DNA from: Dipylidium caninum
Lineage: Eukaryota > Platyhelminthes > Cestoda > Cyclophyllidea > Dipylidiidae
Direction: 5' to 3'
Length of the DNA: 64,000 nt
NCBI GenBank assembly: GCA_017562135.1
Contig: QEYB01000448.1
Span: 1,054,001-1,118,000, forward strand
Part shown: positions 35,381 through 48,091 of the stretch, one piece after another
Layout of the letters: each line of letters starts with the position of its first letter
Numbering within the stretch: position 1 is the first letter of the stretch
The notes under the pieces: generated by a model
Database searches by the model: none
What the model saw: the letters and a program-made list of their open reading frames with translations, nothing else
What the model was told of the DNA's origin: nothing
Made by a program: the position numbers and the translations under genes

Positions 35381-36826
35381 TCAGTAGATACCAATTTCTC
35401 GTCCATTCTCATCAAAGCGTCTCACCGGTGGCCTTCCCCTGTAGTCATCATCTAGGCGCAGAAGGAGCAGGCGAATGTTTATCAGATGGTGATGAGGCAA
35501 GATTGTGAGACAGTGCATTAGGAGGCACGCAGTGTGATCTGGTGAGTCGGTGGAGCGAGCACGCAGGTAGGGGAGGGCTTGGGGTTACGAGGGTAGGCGA
35601 GTAGGCGAGTAGGCGAGTAGGAGAGTAGGAGGCAGGGTGGAGGGTGGAGGGTGGAAAGCATCTTACATGGATAGTTGTAGAAGGCACCTGTAAGGGAAGA
35701 AATTGGGAATGCTGATGAGTGCGAAGACGCGGAGGAGATTGATGGGGAGAGAGAGGGAGGGAGAGAGAGAGAGGGAGGGAGAGAGGGGGGGAGAGAGAGT
35801 TGCGATGACTTACGGGTGCCGTTGACTTCCACGTTGCGAATGTTGCTTTCCGTCGATCGAGCGTTTGCTGTTGGCGGTAAAGTGGACAGGCGGCGATGAG
35901 TAGAGGGGGGGGAAGTGCGGAATCGTGGAAGTGTGGAATCCGGTGTCAGACGACTTACCGTATTGGTGTGTGGAGAAGCCGATGTCCATACGTGGCGAGA
36001 AGACACCTGAAATGGGCGATATTGCATTGTGAGTGGACAATGGGCGTAACACAAGGTGGCATCAGCCTTGAGGGTGACAAGTCGTCCCTCATCGTCGAGT
36101 CCACACAAATTGCATGCTCACTCTCGTGAATGGCGTAAACGTGTGACTGGCATGTGGTTCAGACGATGGGATCGCCATGGGTGCACGAGGAGGCAGAGTT
36201 GCACACAGTTGACTTACTGCATTCGCTGGTCTAGCAACTGCTGTGTGTTAAGCTAATGCCATGGAATCTGAGAGTTCTGGACGTTGGTTTCCTCAGTTAT
36301 ATGACTTGTAGAGTGGCTTGGAGGGCGTGTAGTCGCGCAGTCATGTCGGTCTGCAGGTATTTAGGCGTGTAGGCGTGTAGGCGTGTAGGCGTGCAGACGT
36401 ATGGGATGAAGCCGTACGGTGCCGCGTGAGTGGGAGGAAAGCGGAATAACAGAGTGCACCTGGTCCGAGTAGGAGGGCAGACGTGGTGAGATGGACTTAC
36501 TGGGATAGACGGAGAACTTAGGAGGAGCCAGAATGCGCGTTTGCTGTGGCGGTCCAGTCGGACCTATGAGAGAGACTGATAGATAACGGCAGAGGAACTG
36601 TTAAAAGTCGGAAATGTCGTAAATAGAAAAAGTGATATTGAACTGAGAGTGAAGGGGGGAACAAGGCAACTTCGCGGTGTGGAAGGTAGAGTTCACATAG
36701 AGGGATTCCACGGAGGGGCAGGGCAAAGCAGCGGAGGCGGTGGAGACAATTGGCAGGAAATATGCTTACATCGTGTGTACTCTGGTCGTGCACAGGACAT
36801 CAAGACCTCACGTTCTCCGGAGTAAT
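35381..36826 (-). pseudogene. Gene B copy B2, 5'-truncated
   Basis: Exons 4-11 of gene B are present on the minus strand: 36826-36770, 36563-36501, 36240-36218, 36146-36122, 36006-35959, 35867-35814, 35687-35667 and 35451-35381. All have intact lengths, splice sites and frame. Exons 1-3, with the start codon, are absent because the duplication breaks at about 36,887. Exon 4 is of the B3/B4 type (SGEREVLM, PEYTR). With no start exon it is likely a relic, unless a new upstream exon supplies an ATG. It converges on gene A. Confidence 0.75.
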
Positions 36827-37039
36827 CTGAAATATTTAATTACGGCGACTTTAAATCTGACTCCAGCCATATTAGTTGCTAGTGTGTCTACAAAGGTTTT
36901 TCACTTATATATAATTACACATAAAGAGGCGAACTTCAGGAACAGCTCTCCGCGAAGTTGTGCGCTTTTTTACCACATAAAACCGTGTGGATTAAAGAAT
37001 GAAAAGGTACTCGGCAATGTCTGTCCGCTTCTTTGACAG

Positions 37040-38260
37040 CAATTTTCGACTCGTTCCACCTGTATACTTGACGCATGCTCGGCTCCCTCTTTTTGTCGTA
37101 GCAAGTTAACCAAAACAAAGTGGATTCACGTCAGGCTTTAGCGTGGATCGACAGTCTACCCACGGCTACTTAGGAAGTGGATTTACGCCACTGCGTTTTT
37201 TTAATGGATTTCAAAGAGGAAAAAAGGTGGAGAAACATGTGGGAGTTTATGGAAATTGTTTGGTGAAGGTACAGTTTGTGGTGGGTAATGCAGAGGGTGG
37301 TTCGAAAAATTTAAAAGGCGTGGTTTCGAACTTTCTGGCAAGCCAAGTTCAGGGCGACCGTTTTTTCATCGACGACGATGTTGTTGGGACTACGTCGGAG
37401 GAGGATTCTTTCCTGAAAACCTTGAAGATCGCGGAAGTGCCTAATGCAGCCAAGCAAACAATGTCGGAGCAAATTGGGAGAGAGGATCGGTGTGGAAATG
37501 TTCAACATGGGTGCCACATGAATGAACTCAGAAGAATTTTGATGATCGGTTTGTAATGTGCACATCTCTGTTTGCACTGAACAACATTGAGTCCCACTTG
37601 AACCGGTTGATGGCAACTGGGGATGAAAAGTGGACTACCTACGGAAAGTCGTGAAGAAAGGAGGATACTGTGGACCCGGAGAATGTGGCCCTTCCGTCTC
37701 CAAAGCCACTTGGACCCGGAATAGGAGAATGTTGTAATGTGTGAAATGGAACTTTTAACACCGTTCGAAAAGCTCAATTTGAAAGAAGTGTCGTCAACAA
37801 ATGAATGATTTATAGACAGCAGTGGATGGAAAGAGGCCGATGATGTTCAAGTCAAGAGAAGACACCACAGTGCATGCTGCTGCTGCTGCTGCTGCTGCGG
37901 CTGCTGCTGATGATGATGGTGTTACCAGACCACATGATGCTTTGGGATCTTGTCAAAAAATTGCACAACTGGAAAATCTTGTGAAACTACGACTTATCAC
38001 CCTCCGACTATCGTTTGTGTTTGTCCGTACAAACTTTTTTGAAGTATAAAATAGGCAGAAATGGAGGAGATATTGGAGAAGGACAGGTTGATATTTTCGG
38101 GTAAAACAAAATGAAACGTTGTTCCGAAACGGGATATATGCATTGCCCTCACGCTGGTAAGTAAGAATATAGAATTTTTAATAAATTTTATAACAATATA
38201 TAATTGAATCGGATTTTATTCCAAAGATGGACATAACTTTCCGGTAGACTCCACATGCGC
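37040..38260 (+). pseudogene. Mariner transposase fossil M5
   Basis: A plus-strand member of the M2 family. Its 5' end (tgacgcatgctcggctccctc, about 37,070) matches M2. The N-terminal region reads KVQFVVGNAEGGSKNLKGVV. A frameshifted linker follows (MGATxMN type, about 37,505), then the block LMATGDEKWTTYGK (about 37,608-37,650). The C-terminal half is eroded and carries a (TGC)n run at 37,875-37,915. The right end has ctttccggtagac (about 38,239-38,251). Stops and frame changes make it inactive. Confidence 0.8.
37875..37920. repeat. (TGC)n / (TGA)n microsatellite
   Basis: A run of tgc triplets grades into tga triplets inside M5. It is not present in M2 or M3, so it expanded after insertion. 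Confidence 0.85.
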
Positions 38261-39608
38261 CCGAATTAAAACCGATCTGGTGGAAGAGGAAATTCGTTTG
38301 GCGGGCGACCCCACCTTGCAGGGAGCTTTCTTTCAGCCCTGGTGAATGCATACGTGCACTCTTGTGGAAATAGAGACGTGCCACTGTAGTGTCTGTTTTC
38401 CTAAAAGTCGCCCTTGCAAAGAAAACAATGGCCGCAGTGGTGACTGTGGCACCACCTTGGTGCCTGATTTCCCACTTCCCCTTGTAAATACTTAATCCCA
38501 ACATTTGTCTTGTTTTTGGAAAAGAATAAAACAGGACAATGTCTTGTTTAAAAAATTCGCTTTCTAGTACTTAATGACTGCGATAAGTTTCAAAGTTAAA
38601 GGCCAAATTTTGATTTTCATGTAACAATTCGTGAGAAGAAGGTCTCATTATTTTCGACTGGAACAATAACTTCGGCTGGATTGAACGTCATTTAGCCAAA
38701 TTCTCGAGACGACAGACTTGGAGGATGGAAAAATACCTCGTTTCAAAGTGTATCGCCGTTCAACACCCATTCGCCAACATGTCCATGTGAGATTGGATGG
38801 AGGTTCTTCTTTCGAACCACCTTCGGGGCCCCGAGACTGCGAGTCGCCCCATGCATGTCCCGGCAATGCGCGCGGCTGAGGTGAGAACGAGTGTCGTCAG
38901 GAGAAGGAGAAGGAGAAGGCGAAGGAGGAGGAGGAGGAGAGAGGAGGAGGAGGAGGAGTGGGACGTCTGCCTGACGTGGTAGAGTTGGTGAATCCCACTG
39001 TCCGGAAAAGGACTGCGGAAGGTCACAATGATAATCAAAGGTGGCACAAAGGACCTGAAAAATTCACTTCTGAATCATTTACAGTAGGCTGTTCCTCAGA
39101 TGCCAACGCAGTTTGTCCTGCGCATAAATAAAAATTTTTCACTTGATTCGAGGAAAGCCGACCCACCCAGAAGAGAGTAGGAAATTTGCCCTCATTGCAA
39201 AATTTCCCCTTATAATTCCACATTTTTCGCTCCGATTTCCGCTGTAAAATCTCACTACCCCTGAAACGAGCTGTCCTTCATATCTGTTTTTTTTTCACCA
39301 CATTAAATGGCGTCGATTCATCTCACTTCTGATCCATTCTTGAGAAAATAATTTGATTCTGTCAGGGCCGTGGTGATCCCCAACTGGAGTCTGGCCACGG
39401 TGTTCTTGGTGAGAAGCTGCAAAATCTCCAAAAGGGTTGAGTTAGTCGGTACAACGCCAAGTTTACGTCTTAGAAGGCTGTGGCTACGGTTGTTCGAAGC
39501 GTCTCCGAGAAGAAACGTTTTATAATTTGTCTGTTTGTTTATCCCCGGAGTCTGCGACACTCTTTAAACGCCTCGTGGAAGCGCAAAAGTTGTATTGACG
39601 TATTTCAT
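38261..39608. other. Gene-free stretch with a purine tract
   Basis: No gene is recognised. A (GGAGAA/GGAGGA)n purine run occupies about 38,899-38,960. Confidence 0.5.
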
Positions 39609-40803
39609 TAGGTTGGCAACTAGATGATGGCGGATTTTAGGTAACAATGAAAATTCACAATGTTTGCTGAAAGATGCAACTTTATCCAACCAGACACGAT
39701 GCGTTTCCATCGGTTTGTCTGTTTGTTGTTGAGGACCTTTTGCCGTCTTTCAGACAGCGTCTCAATTTCAATTCCATAAAATGTCTAATTTTTACTTCCA
39801 TAAAACTGAATTAAGTGTGGGATGACACCATCAGCGTTATTAAATATTTTTACTGCATAAGGATTTTTGCGTGGAATGGGGAGATGAATGGCGGTGTGAA
39901 GGCGCAAAGTCAGGACTACACGGCGGAGGTGTCAACGCATCTCAACTTGGATCAAACAATCTTTGACCAGTGACCCAAGACGTGTAGCACTTTGCATTTT
40001 CATGTTGGACATCCACGTCGCTACGATTTTGCCACTTCTGGCCGCATCGCTCAGTTTGGAGAGTTGGTGAACCTACACGTTTGGTTTGACCGTTTGGCTG
40101 TTTGGTGAAAGCTCAAAGTGTCGAATTCCTCTACTAACCTTCCAGACTGGCAGCAAAATCTCCTTTTGGAGAATACCTGCTCTTGATGTCGTTGGACCAG
40201 CATTGTTCTAAACTATCCCCTTTTCGTCGCCAGTAATTAGCCTACTCTGAAATGCATCAACTTCGTTTTCGTTCCAGATGCTACAAATGGCAGATGCTGT
40301 CAATCCGTTGCACCAAATGAATTTCCTCAAGGTTGTGAGGGCTCCAACGATCGAGTTTCCTAACGTAGCCGAGCCTTTTTCATACTAAATTCGCAAATGT
40401 ACTTCTCGGCAACATCACGTCTTGTGCTCTGACGATCTCACCGGCTTCGTCCGGACAGCCGGTCAGATGGGTGAACATTCTCCCATGAAACAGCTCCAAA
40501 ACAAAATCTGGCTAATCAATTTTAGCGACGCTGCCTTTCTTTCAAGGCTTTGTTGCCACCTCCGACACGTAACTTCTTTTTTCCCGCGATAAAACGGGTC
40601 TGGTATGCACGTTCTATTCGCCAATTTTTAAAGTGGGATAAAAAGAACTACACAACTGAAAGATATGCTTACTGCATGAAAGAAAGAAGTTCAAACTATA
40701 AGAAAAAATGTAAGTCTTAGTACAGTGAACACGTTAAAAGAACAAAAAGAAGCATGAAATCCATTTAGCGACAAATTTCGAAATTTCTTAGTTGCCAACC
40801 CTT
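39609..40803 (-). pseudogene. Mariner fossil M6, a second mariner lineage with intact ends
   Basis: Both ends carry the same inverted motif: ggttggcaac at 39,611-39,620 and its complement at 40,791-40,800, each flanked by TA. The minus-strand translation gives LGYVRKLDRWSPHNLEE (about 40,370-40,320), ITGDEK with the tryptophan changed to glycine (about 40,235), then ENAKCYTSWVTGQRLF and CSPDFAPSHRH (39,990-39,880), which correspond to the DNARPH and YSPDLAPSDYH blocks. It ends with LSERRQKVL (about 39,755). The ends and protein motifs differ from the M1-M5 family. Stops and a lost DDD core make it inactive. Confidence 0.85.
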
Positions 40804-42313
40804 AACGGTCTCTTAGTTTGTCCTTTCTACAGTTGCAAAGTTGGTAAGTCAAATAATGTCTTATTTCATCAAGGCCAACTAGTTTCTGATTAGCAAAACT
40901 TCCTTAAACTTCCATTTAACGCATTAATTAGTTCATGCGCAGTGTTCAATTCGCATTCATAAAAACTAACCTCTCTACCACAGTAAGCCAGAAAATGGGA
41001 AAAATCGGAAGGAAAGGCTGCTGAAAAAGACCAAATAAGTCGACCTAAGTGGCAATCTTGACGTCATACGCTATTTCAAAGTGGAAAGTTGGTTGCTGGG
41101 ACGGACGAAAGGGGCGAGGACGCGTTGGAAGGCCTCCCAACGAAGATCAGCTCTTCCGCCGGTTGCATGTTAACGCCACAGTTACGGAGAAGGTTGCTAC
41201 CGCTTTGGTGAATTGAACACAGACGCCAAGAAGGCGAGAACATGCTCGACTGGATCCGATTTGTCCCACTAACGCCTGTAAACCTTCCTTTTTGTGACTT
41301 TATTTTCCTTGATTTGCAGAGGGTAAATTTCACCACAAGAAATAATCTTGAAAGACCTATCGAAATATAAATCATAATTACATTGCGGCCTGAACAAAAT
41401 TGTTGGGAGAATTTTTCGGGGACAAAGAGGAGTCGCGGAAAGTTAATTTAATTACCGCCGAGATGGTGAATTCGCATTTGTGAAGGACTTTTCGCGGCAT
41501 GACGAGGAAATCCGAACTACGGAGATTTCCCGACACCGTCGCCCCAAAAATGCATATACTCGTCCTCGTTTTTTTTCAACTTCATTTCATCTCTGTTGAA
41601 AACGACAGGAGGCAAAATAAATGTTTCTGTAAATTCCTGCCGTTACACTTATTAAGTTCTACTTATGTGAATTCAGTAGCACGAAGCCACGTTCATTAAG
41701 CAAATACGAATAATGACCATGCCTCCGGGAAGCGGTTATTAATCATCATTTCCTTTCTGCCAGAGGACTGTTTACCGATCGCCGTCCTAAATTAAGGGGA
41801 ATAACAGACGAGGATGGAGGTGTTGTGTCTCCGTCTGTCTGATCATCTCAGAAGGCGAAGGAACCCCAAGACATCACGTACCACTTTTCAATCAGGGAGG
41901 TAGAAAGTGTAAAGTTGGCTTGTAGTACAGGTTATTCCATAAATTCCTCTCACCGTAAATGAAGAGCACGTGCTCCTTTCGAAATGAAAGAGTTAGGCAA
42001 TACAACTTTTGTCCCTACGAACTCATTCCGAAAGTGTTGAACCTTTTAAGACACATTTTAGTTTTGAGGTCCCCTTTGAGTGTAAATTGATGGAGCAGAA
42101 AAATACCACCGTGACAGGGGGCGAATGAATCAAGGGGAGCTTGAGGCAACTCAACAGTCCGCTAATACGAGCATCTCCATATTGTACATGCTGAAACGAA
42201 ACAACTCATCTGTTTGAAAATGTAAAGAATAGTGTGCGCAGGAGTTGAGCGCTTCATACTAAGGTTTTGGGACAAATCGGAGGGGGAAGGAGTAGAATCC
42301 CTAAATCTGGCAG
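40804..42313. other. Gene-free stretch
   Basis: I see no gene or repeat that I can support. Confidence 0.45.
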
Positions 42314-42502
42314 GTGGATCGAGGTCCGTTCGAAGCAACAGCTGGGGATACAACCACAACATCTCCTCCTAATCCTTTGTTGGCCAACCTGGCGGACTTC
42401 ATGCTAACGGCAGAAGATAAGGAAATTTGGACACTCGCTGAGGAGCTTATCCAAGTAGTTTCTCCCTATTTCATCAACGATGAGACTGATTTCCACGAAT
42501 AA
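42314..42502 (+). CDS. Candidate terminal exon, unknown protein
   Basis: An AG acceptor (aaatctggcag) is followed by 62 codons and a TAA. The translation reads like real protein: it is acidic and helix-prone, including NLADFMLTAEDKEIW and AEELIQVVSPYF, and ends DETDFHE. No start codon lies at its head, so it would be a 3' exon or a fragment of a processed pseudogene. I find no upstream partner exon within the unique insert and recognise no family. It could be chance. Confidence 0.25.
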   Translation: MDRGPFEATAGDTTTTSPPNPLLANLADFMLTAEDKEIWTLAEELIQVVSPYFINDETDFHE

Positions 42503-43487
42503 ATTGGTGGAATGGAAGGCTTCAGACAAGAGCCCACAAAATGTAGACTTTTACTAGGGGAAAAATCGCGTAAATGAAGCACAAATCGGCGGCGAACCTT
42601 CACTGAGGCCAATCGGCTCGACACTCATTGGGGGCCAAAGCGCGGCTCTAAGTGCTGACTCCTTTCAAGTCGCCAACAGCGGTCAACCTAACAAGTTCCC
42701 CTAGATGGTGCGGGCACTGAAAACCCAAATTCTTCACCCAGGCCTGCATGATTTGTTTAAGGCACTTTTTAGCTCATTAGAGTCCTATGTTTAACTGCCC
42801 AGTTAAGCGATGGAAGCACGCCGAAATTAGTTGAAAAAAGCGTCTAAGTAGGGGTACGAGGCCACGTAGGGTTTTAGTGGGAAGGGGGGAAGAGAAAGGC
42901 ACTTTTCGGAGTAAAAGAGACTGATGAAGGAGAGGAAGGTGCGACCTCCGCTTACGCACACCAACAATAGGCATTAAACAAGGCGTTAGGACAAATAAAG
43001 AGCGATGACTGACACCAGAATTTCCACGAGGTGACGAAAGGTCGGAAACGGAGGGGGAGGTGAAGGGAGGCAATGGCGAGGGGAGATTAGGCGTAGCCTC
43101 AGCACCTTCATGTTCTCACACTCAACTTTCGACACACGCCCCGACACACACCGCTGGGACATCAGAGCTCTTACTTTCAACCAGAGCATCTTCGAAACGA
43201 CATTTTTTTTCTCCTCTTACCTAGTCAGGTTATTAGCCACAAACTCCTCATTCTCCTCTAGTGTAGCCAGGAGGAGAATGAGAAGATCCCATTAATCGTA
43301 AAATGTCTCGTGAATTAGCCGTGAATATATCCCACCCTCATAAGCCCTGTGCCAAATTGTAACGCTCGTTTTCGAAATGGAGTCATGAAACAGATTGTGG
43401 AAAACGACCGTAACAGAATAACGGGGGACGCGGTGATGTGGTGGGGAAGGACGAAGAGAACATTCGCTGAGGTCAAACATTGGGACT
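42503..43487. other. Gene-free stretch
   Basis: No supportable gene. The minus-strand frame that starts in the B-like exon at 43,544 runs through here to about 43,292 without family resemblance. Confidence 0.45.
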
Positions 43488-43544
43488 CCAATTTCTCGGC
43501 CATTTTCATCATAGCGCCTCACCGACGGTCTGTTGATTACGTCA
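43488..43544 (-). pseudogene. Orphan gene-B-like terminal exon (B')
   Basis: On the minus strand, an acceptor (ctcatttag) is followed by 57 nt whose phase-1 translation reads NRPSVRRYDENGREIG, close to the GRPPVRRFDENGREIG of gene B's last exon. Of the four base differences in the RR(F/Y)DENGREIG part, three are silent, so this frame was once under selection. The gene B stop just after is not kept. No other B exons are found nearby. It lies just left of the second A'/A/B block and is an older, diverged relic. Confidence 0.65.
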
Positions 43545-44050
43545 TCTAAATGAGAATAGGCCGATTAGGCACCGTTGTTATGCCTACTGCAACACTGCCA
43601 ACAGGTAAACCTAAGAAAAATAAAGCGTTGGATTTCAGGGCTATTTTAAAAAAAAGATAACGGAATTGAGACTTGCCGCGATCGAAGTTAAGGCGATCTG
43701 AAATAAATAAAAGCAATTAATTAGCCGCAAATTGGAATGGAGACAAGCAATGGAATTTAAAAAAGACGATTGTTAAGACGAAAAGGTGAAAAAGTACAGA
43801 CGACATGAAACAGGGAAAGCGTACATGAGCCTGGAAAAAGGCGTTTTTGTAAACCAAGAAAGTAACTAGTCACTGCAGAGAATTTGACAACCAAACTGAC
43901 CAAATCCACCACACAACACTATACTACACTACAACCTGTCTCAGCTCCCACTACGTCCGCTGCACTCGGGAAAGGGGGTTGGAGACCTTCACCACACCGT
44001 CGTGCAGCAGACATGCAAACTGGCTCATCGCAAGCTCTCTACAAACTCAC

Positions 44051-45316
44051 CCGGATAAGGACGAGGTGGCCTAAAAGACGGAAACACAGTGTTAAGGCCA
44101 GTCAGCACAGTGGACAAGCAACCCACGCCTCTGTCCGTGTGTGAGCTGGCGTGGAGAGGCATGAAACCGAGTCGAGTGAGGAGGCAACGTGAGCCAGTCG
44201 AGAGGAGTGAGAGGTGCGTGAGGAGACGGGGCAGATGACTTCCCATGTGGGAGGAAAATGCCTCCCCCCCCCTTCCCCTGGAACACACAAACCACAACAC
44301 ACAACACACAACTCACCAGTACGAGGGTAGGGAACTAGGGTGTGGAAATAAACACCTCCTCTCTTACACATCCTCCAATGTGGCAATGCTTCGGACAGGC
44401 AGCAAAGCGCTCCACACACCTCGCACTGAGGCGTGTTTGAGAGCGCGTTGGGCGTCACTTACCGTAGTAGACGACGGTGCTAAATGCGACAAAAAGCAGT
44501 GCCTCAGATGGGCATGAGAGGCGGTGGGCAAGGTGGCTTCGCACCAGCTCTTTACTTGCAGCCATTTGCACAGGTGTCGGGAGGGGTGTGTTTCAGGGCT
44601 TGCAAGGAAGACTGAACGAGGGGCACAAAAGAGGTGGCGTGGAGTGGAGTGAAGTGGAGTGGAATGGAGAGGAGAGGAGAGGAAGGAGGGCGAGGTGAAG
44701 GGTGAATGTTAAGGCAGTGGAGAATGGAGGACTCACGAAGGGCAACACCGGCACCACATATTTCGGGTGGCAATCTGAAAGAGATGCGCAGACAATTGTG
44801 CACACTTCAGAGAAAAACACTCGTGTGGCATTTCATGTGCACACCAACTCTTCCTCCTTCTCCTTCTCCTTCTCCTTCTCCTTCTACTCCTCTTCCTCGT
44901 CGTCGTCCTCCTCGTCCTCGTCCTCCTCCTCCTCCTCCACACTCTCTCTTTCCCACACACCGCTCTACATCCCTCCCTCCTCTCCCTCCATCAGAACTCC
45001 CCTCATGTCAGGAGTTCTCTGTCTACTCCCAATATGCCACGACTTTTGAATTGTTGGCGGTGCCACAAGGGAAGGCTCTGCAGACGACGAGTGAACTGTC
45101 AGTGTGGGTAGGCGGAGCGAGGAATGAGGAATGAGGAATGAGGAATGAGGAACGAGGAACGAGGAGCGAGGCGCAGAGCAGAGGTGGAGAGTTGTGGTGG
45201 AGAGTTGAGGTGGAGAGTAGAGACGGAGGAGAGTGAGACGGGGACGGCGACGGGGACGGGATGGAGACGGGGATGGGGACGGGGATGGGGACGGGATGGG
45301 GAGGCAACTCACACAT
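44051..45316 (-). pseudogene. Gene A' copy, frameshifted and lacking its last exon
   Basis: The start exon (45316-45313), the 17-nt exon (44479-44463) and the 20-nt exon (44070-44051) are unchanged. The 40-nt exon is 38 nt (44774-44737) and the 19-nt exon is 18 nt (44344-44327), each by loss of G or C in a run. The 125-nt terminal exon is absent because the duplication starts downstream of its position. It cannot encode the A' protein as read, though the small deletions may be sequence errors. Confidence 0.75.
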
Positions 45317-48091
45317 GTTGGAGGTGGGTAGCGTGTGCAGATGAATGAAGTCTGTGCAGAGGTGAGGGGAGCAGAAGAGAGGAGAGAAGGAGATTTGGCA
45401 CTCACGACTCCTGATTGGCTCGTTGTCAAGCGATGTTGCCACACGTGATGCATCAGTGCTTCAATCAGCCTCCACCCAAGTCGATTTCTGCGAAAGAGTA
45501 GGAGGAGGAGGAGAGGAGGAGGACGAGGAGGACGAGGAGGACGAGTGTAAGCCCATTGACCAAATGCTGCCCTGGACGACATCGTGCATATGTGCACTTC
45601 ATCCTAATAGTGCTCCTCTTCCTCTTCTTCCCTCCTCCTCCTCCTCCTCCTCCTCCTCCTTCTCCTCCCTCTTCTCCCCTTCCTCTTCCTCCTCATCCTC
45701 CCCCCCTTTGGTGGGGTCAAACGATCGCCGAGTAACACCTCGTGTGAGTAGACACACAACGCTTGTCTGACGACTGTGCTCACAGTGCCCAATCTCACGA
45801 ACGTTTAATGTCCCAACCTCCTGCTCGGTTAGTCGCAATTTCTCCTGACAAAACAAGCTTGCCCACCGTCACACATACACACCTACCTGACAAAAAGGAC
45901 GCGGTGGTAGTTAAACGCGATTTCGTCCTGTCACAACATCCCACTGACTGAGCAGCGGACGGGGGCACGTGAAGCATGGAGGGCGCCTTACACAGAGAAG
46001 CGTGGGTACACAACAACACTTCCTCCTCAATGCGACAATCTCGTCGTCTTGCATGTCTCCTCACTACTCCTCACGGTTCGCCATTGCAGACTACTGAGAA
46101 AGGCCTCCTCACTGATGGTAATTCACGTTGCGAAGTGCAGCACAGACGAGCGAGGCAGAGGGTGGATGGAGAAGGCCATTTCCACCACTCGACACCGCAT
46201 CCACACACACGCCACACCACCGACATGAGACAACCAGCGTAGCATGGAGGTCTTCTGCGCCGACATGTTCGAGGACTGCATCGAATCATGTTGAGGGGCG
46301 ACTGGACCGAGTTAGAGGCTGTCCCAATGGGGCTGCACGGTGGCACTGAACTCACGCATTTCGTGCAGTCGTGTCTGGACGAGTATGTATGTGTGAGCAC
46401 CGGCGACTGGTGGTTTACTTAGTGGAGCAGGAGCCACCACTTAGAGGCAGGACATTTCTCACCTCGACCGACTGAGGTGATGGCAGTGATGAGATGGAGT
46501 GGTCTTTGTGGGATCGCCTTTCCCACCTCTGAATTGCACGGAGGCAGAGACGGGGTAGATGACAGTTCACAAGAAGGCTGAGTATCCATCGAGGGGGAGA
46601 GAAGTGAACGAAAGCAGTTTAGAAGAAGCTCTGGATGGCAGTGAGGGCTGCCATGGCGAAAGCAGTGTGTATGGTGGAGAGAGAGAGAGAGAAAAGTCGG
46701 ATGTTGTGTGTGGTGTGTTGGAAGTGAGGTGTGTGATCACGGGGGTGCTGGGGTGACACATACTTTCCCCCTCTCGCCTCCACTTCTCCTGCTCCTTTCG
46801 TTCTTGCGTCACCTTCTCCTCCCACCATCAACAATGAGGAAATGAGGTGACTAATAAAAGGTCTGCTGCCAATCATGCCTTGTCAATCAGCGTTGGTTAC
46901 AGACATCCTTGTTTATTTGTAGAATTTCCTTTTATGTAATAACCCATTACTGGTGTGCGTAAGCCGAGATTGCGCCTCCCCCTCCTTCGTCTCATACCGA
47001 CGTGCGGTGCACGCAATGTTTCTCGCAGCTTCTCTCCTTTGTAAATCCATTTCGCCATCTCCTTTCGGCTAAGTTCCAAATGGCTTTAGTTCTCCTTCAC
47101 GCCAATTTTTCTTAAATGGTGGATGTTGATACCTTTTAACCACGCCGCCTATCGCCTTACTTTAATTGTTTTGAGTTGGAAACGCACTCATTGTTTAACC
47201 TGCTTATTATTTAGCTATCTAAAACTTGGGATCAAAGTGGCCAATGCTCAGAGGGGAAACACCTTTTCCGAGTATTTCCCACAATCAAGTTGGATCCATG
47301 AATCCCTTTAATGGAGACCCCCTTGAGTGTTAGAATTTAGGGATTTTGTGCAATGGTTCGTGTGATTTTGTTTGCGCAATTATTCTAGTCTTGCCTCGTA
47401 ATGATGCCTTTTCAAGCGACCTTCCTTGAAAAAACGTTCGACATCGTGCTGAGCTCCTCGCGCCCGACTGCGGGCGACGAAGTTCATTTACCATCGAAAT
47501 TTGAAGTGTTGACTTTAAGTGTGGCACACCTTCGTGTCCCACCGGTAGCACACGATTTTTATTTGGACACTGACCGTGGCATCACCGGTATTCCGTAGAC
47601 TCCCGCTATGTCCTATTGGACGGAAAGTCAAATTTCAAAATTCCCATCCGTGTTCGTGCAAATTATGTCCAGATAACTGGTAAAAAACTCAAAATAAGTG
47701 GTAGATAGCGTGTTCCCCTTATAAACGAGGATGTTGTCCCTAAATCCTTGATATAACGTGCGGGGAAGACGCATATATAACAAGATTTAGGTTTAATAGC
47801 GAATGCTTCAACTTTACTATTTTGAAGTAATCTTATTGCATCAGCGCGTGTGGATCTTGTGAACAAGAACACTCTGCCGATAGCGTTTACACAGCTCGCC
47901 ACCACTTCTCGGCCCTGTCGGTTAGAAGTCGACTTCGGTTTGGAGGCTGATCGAAGCACCAACGCATCGCGTGTGGCACCATTGCTCGACATGGAGCCAA
48001 TCAGGGGTCGCCAGAGCCTAACTTCTTTCTCATCTCTTTCTCCGCACCTCTGCAAGGACCTCATTCATCTGCACACGCTACCACCACCAAC

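Larger units (their letters stand above)
28548..36887 (+). repeat. Large direct duplication, copy 1 (genes A'/A + inverted B)
   Basis: This block matches 43,902-52,216 in the same orientation. The left edge lies in the last intron of A', so the A' terminal exon is excluded. The right edge is an abrupt break in a gene B intron at about 36,887, where the other copy continues. Differences are dominated by one-base length changes in homopolymers. Confidence 0.9.
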
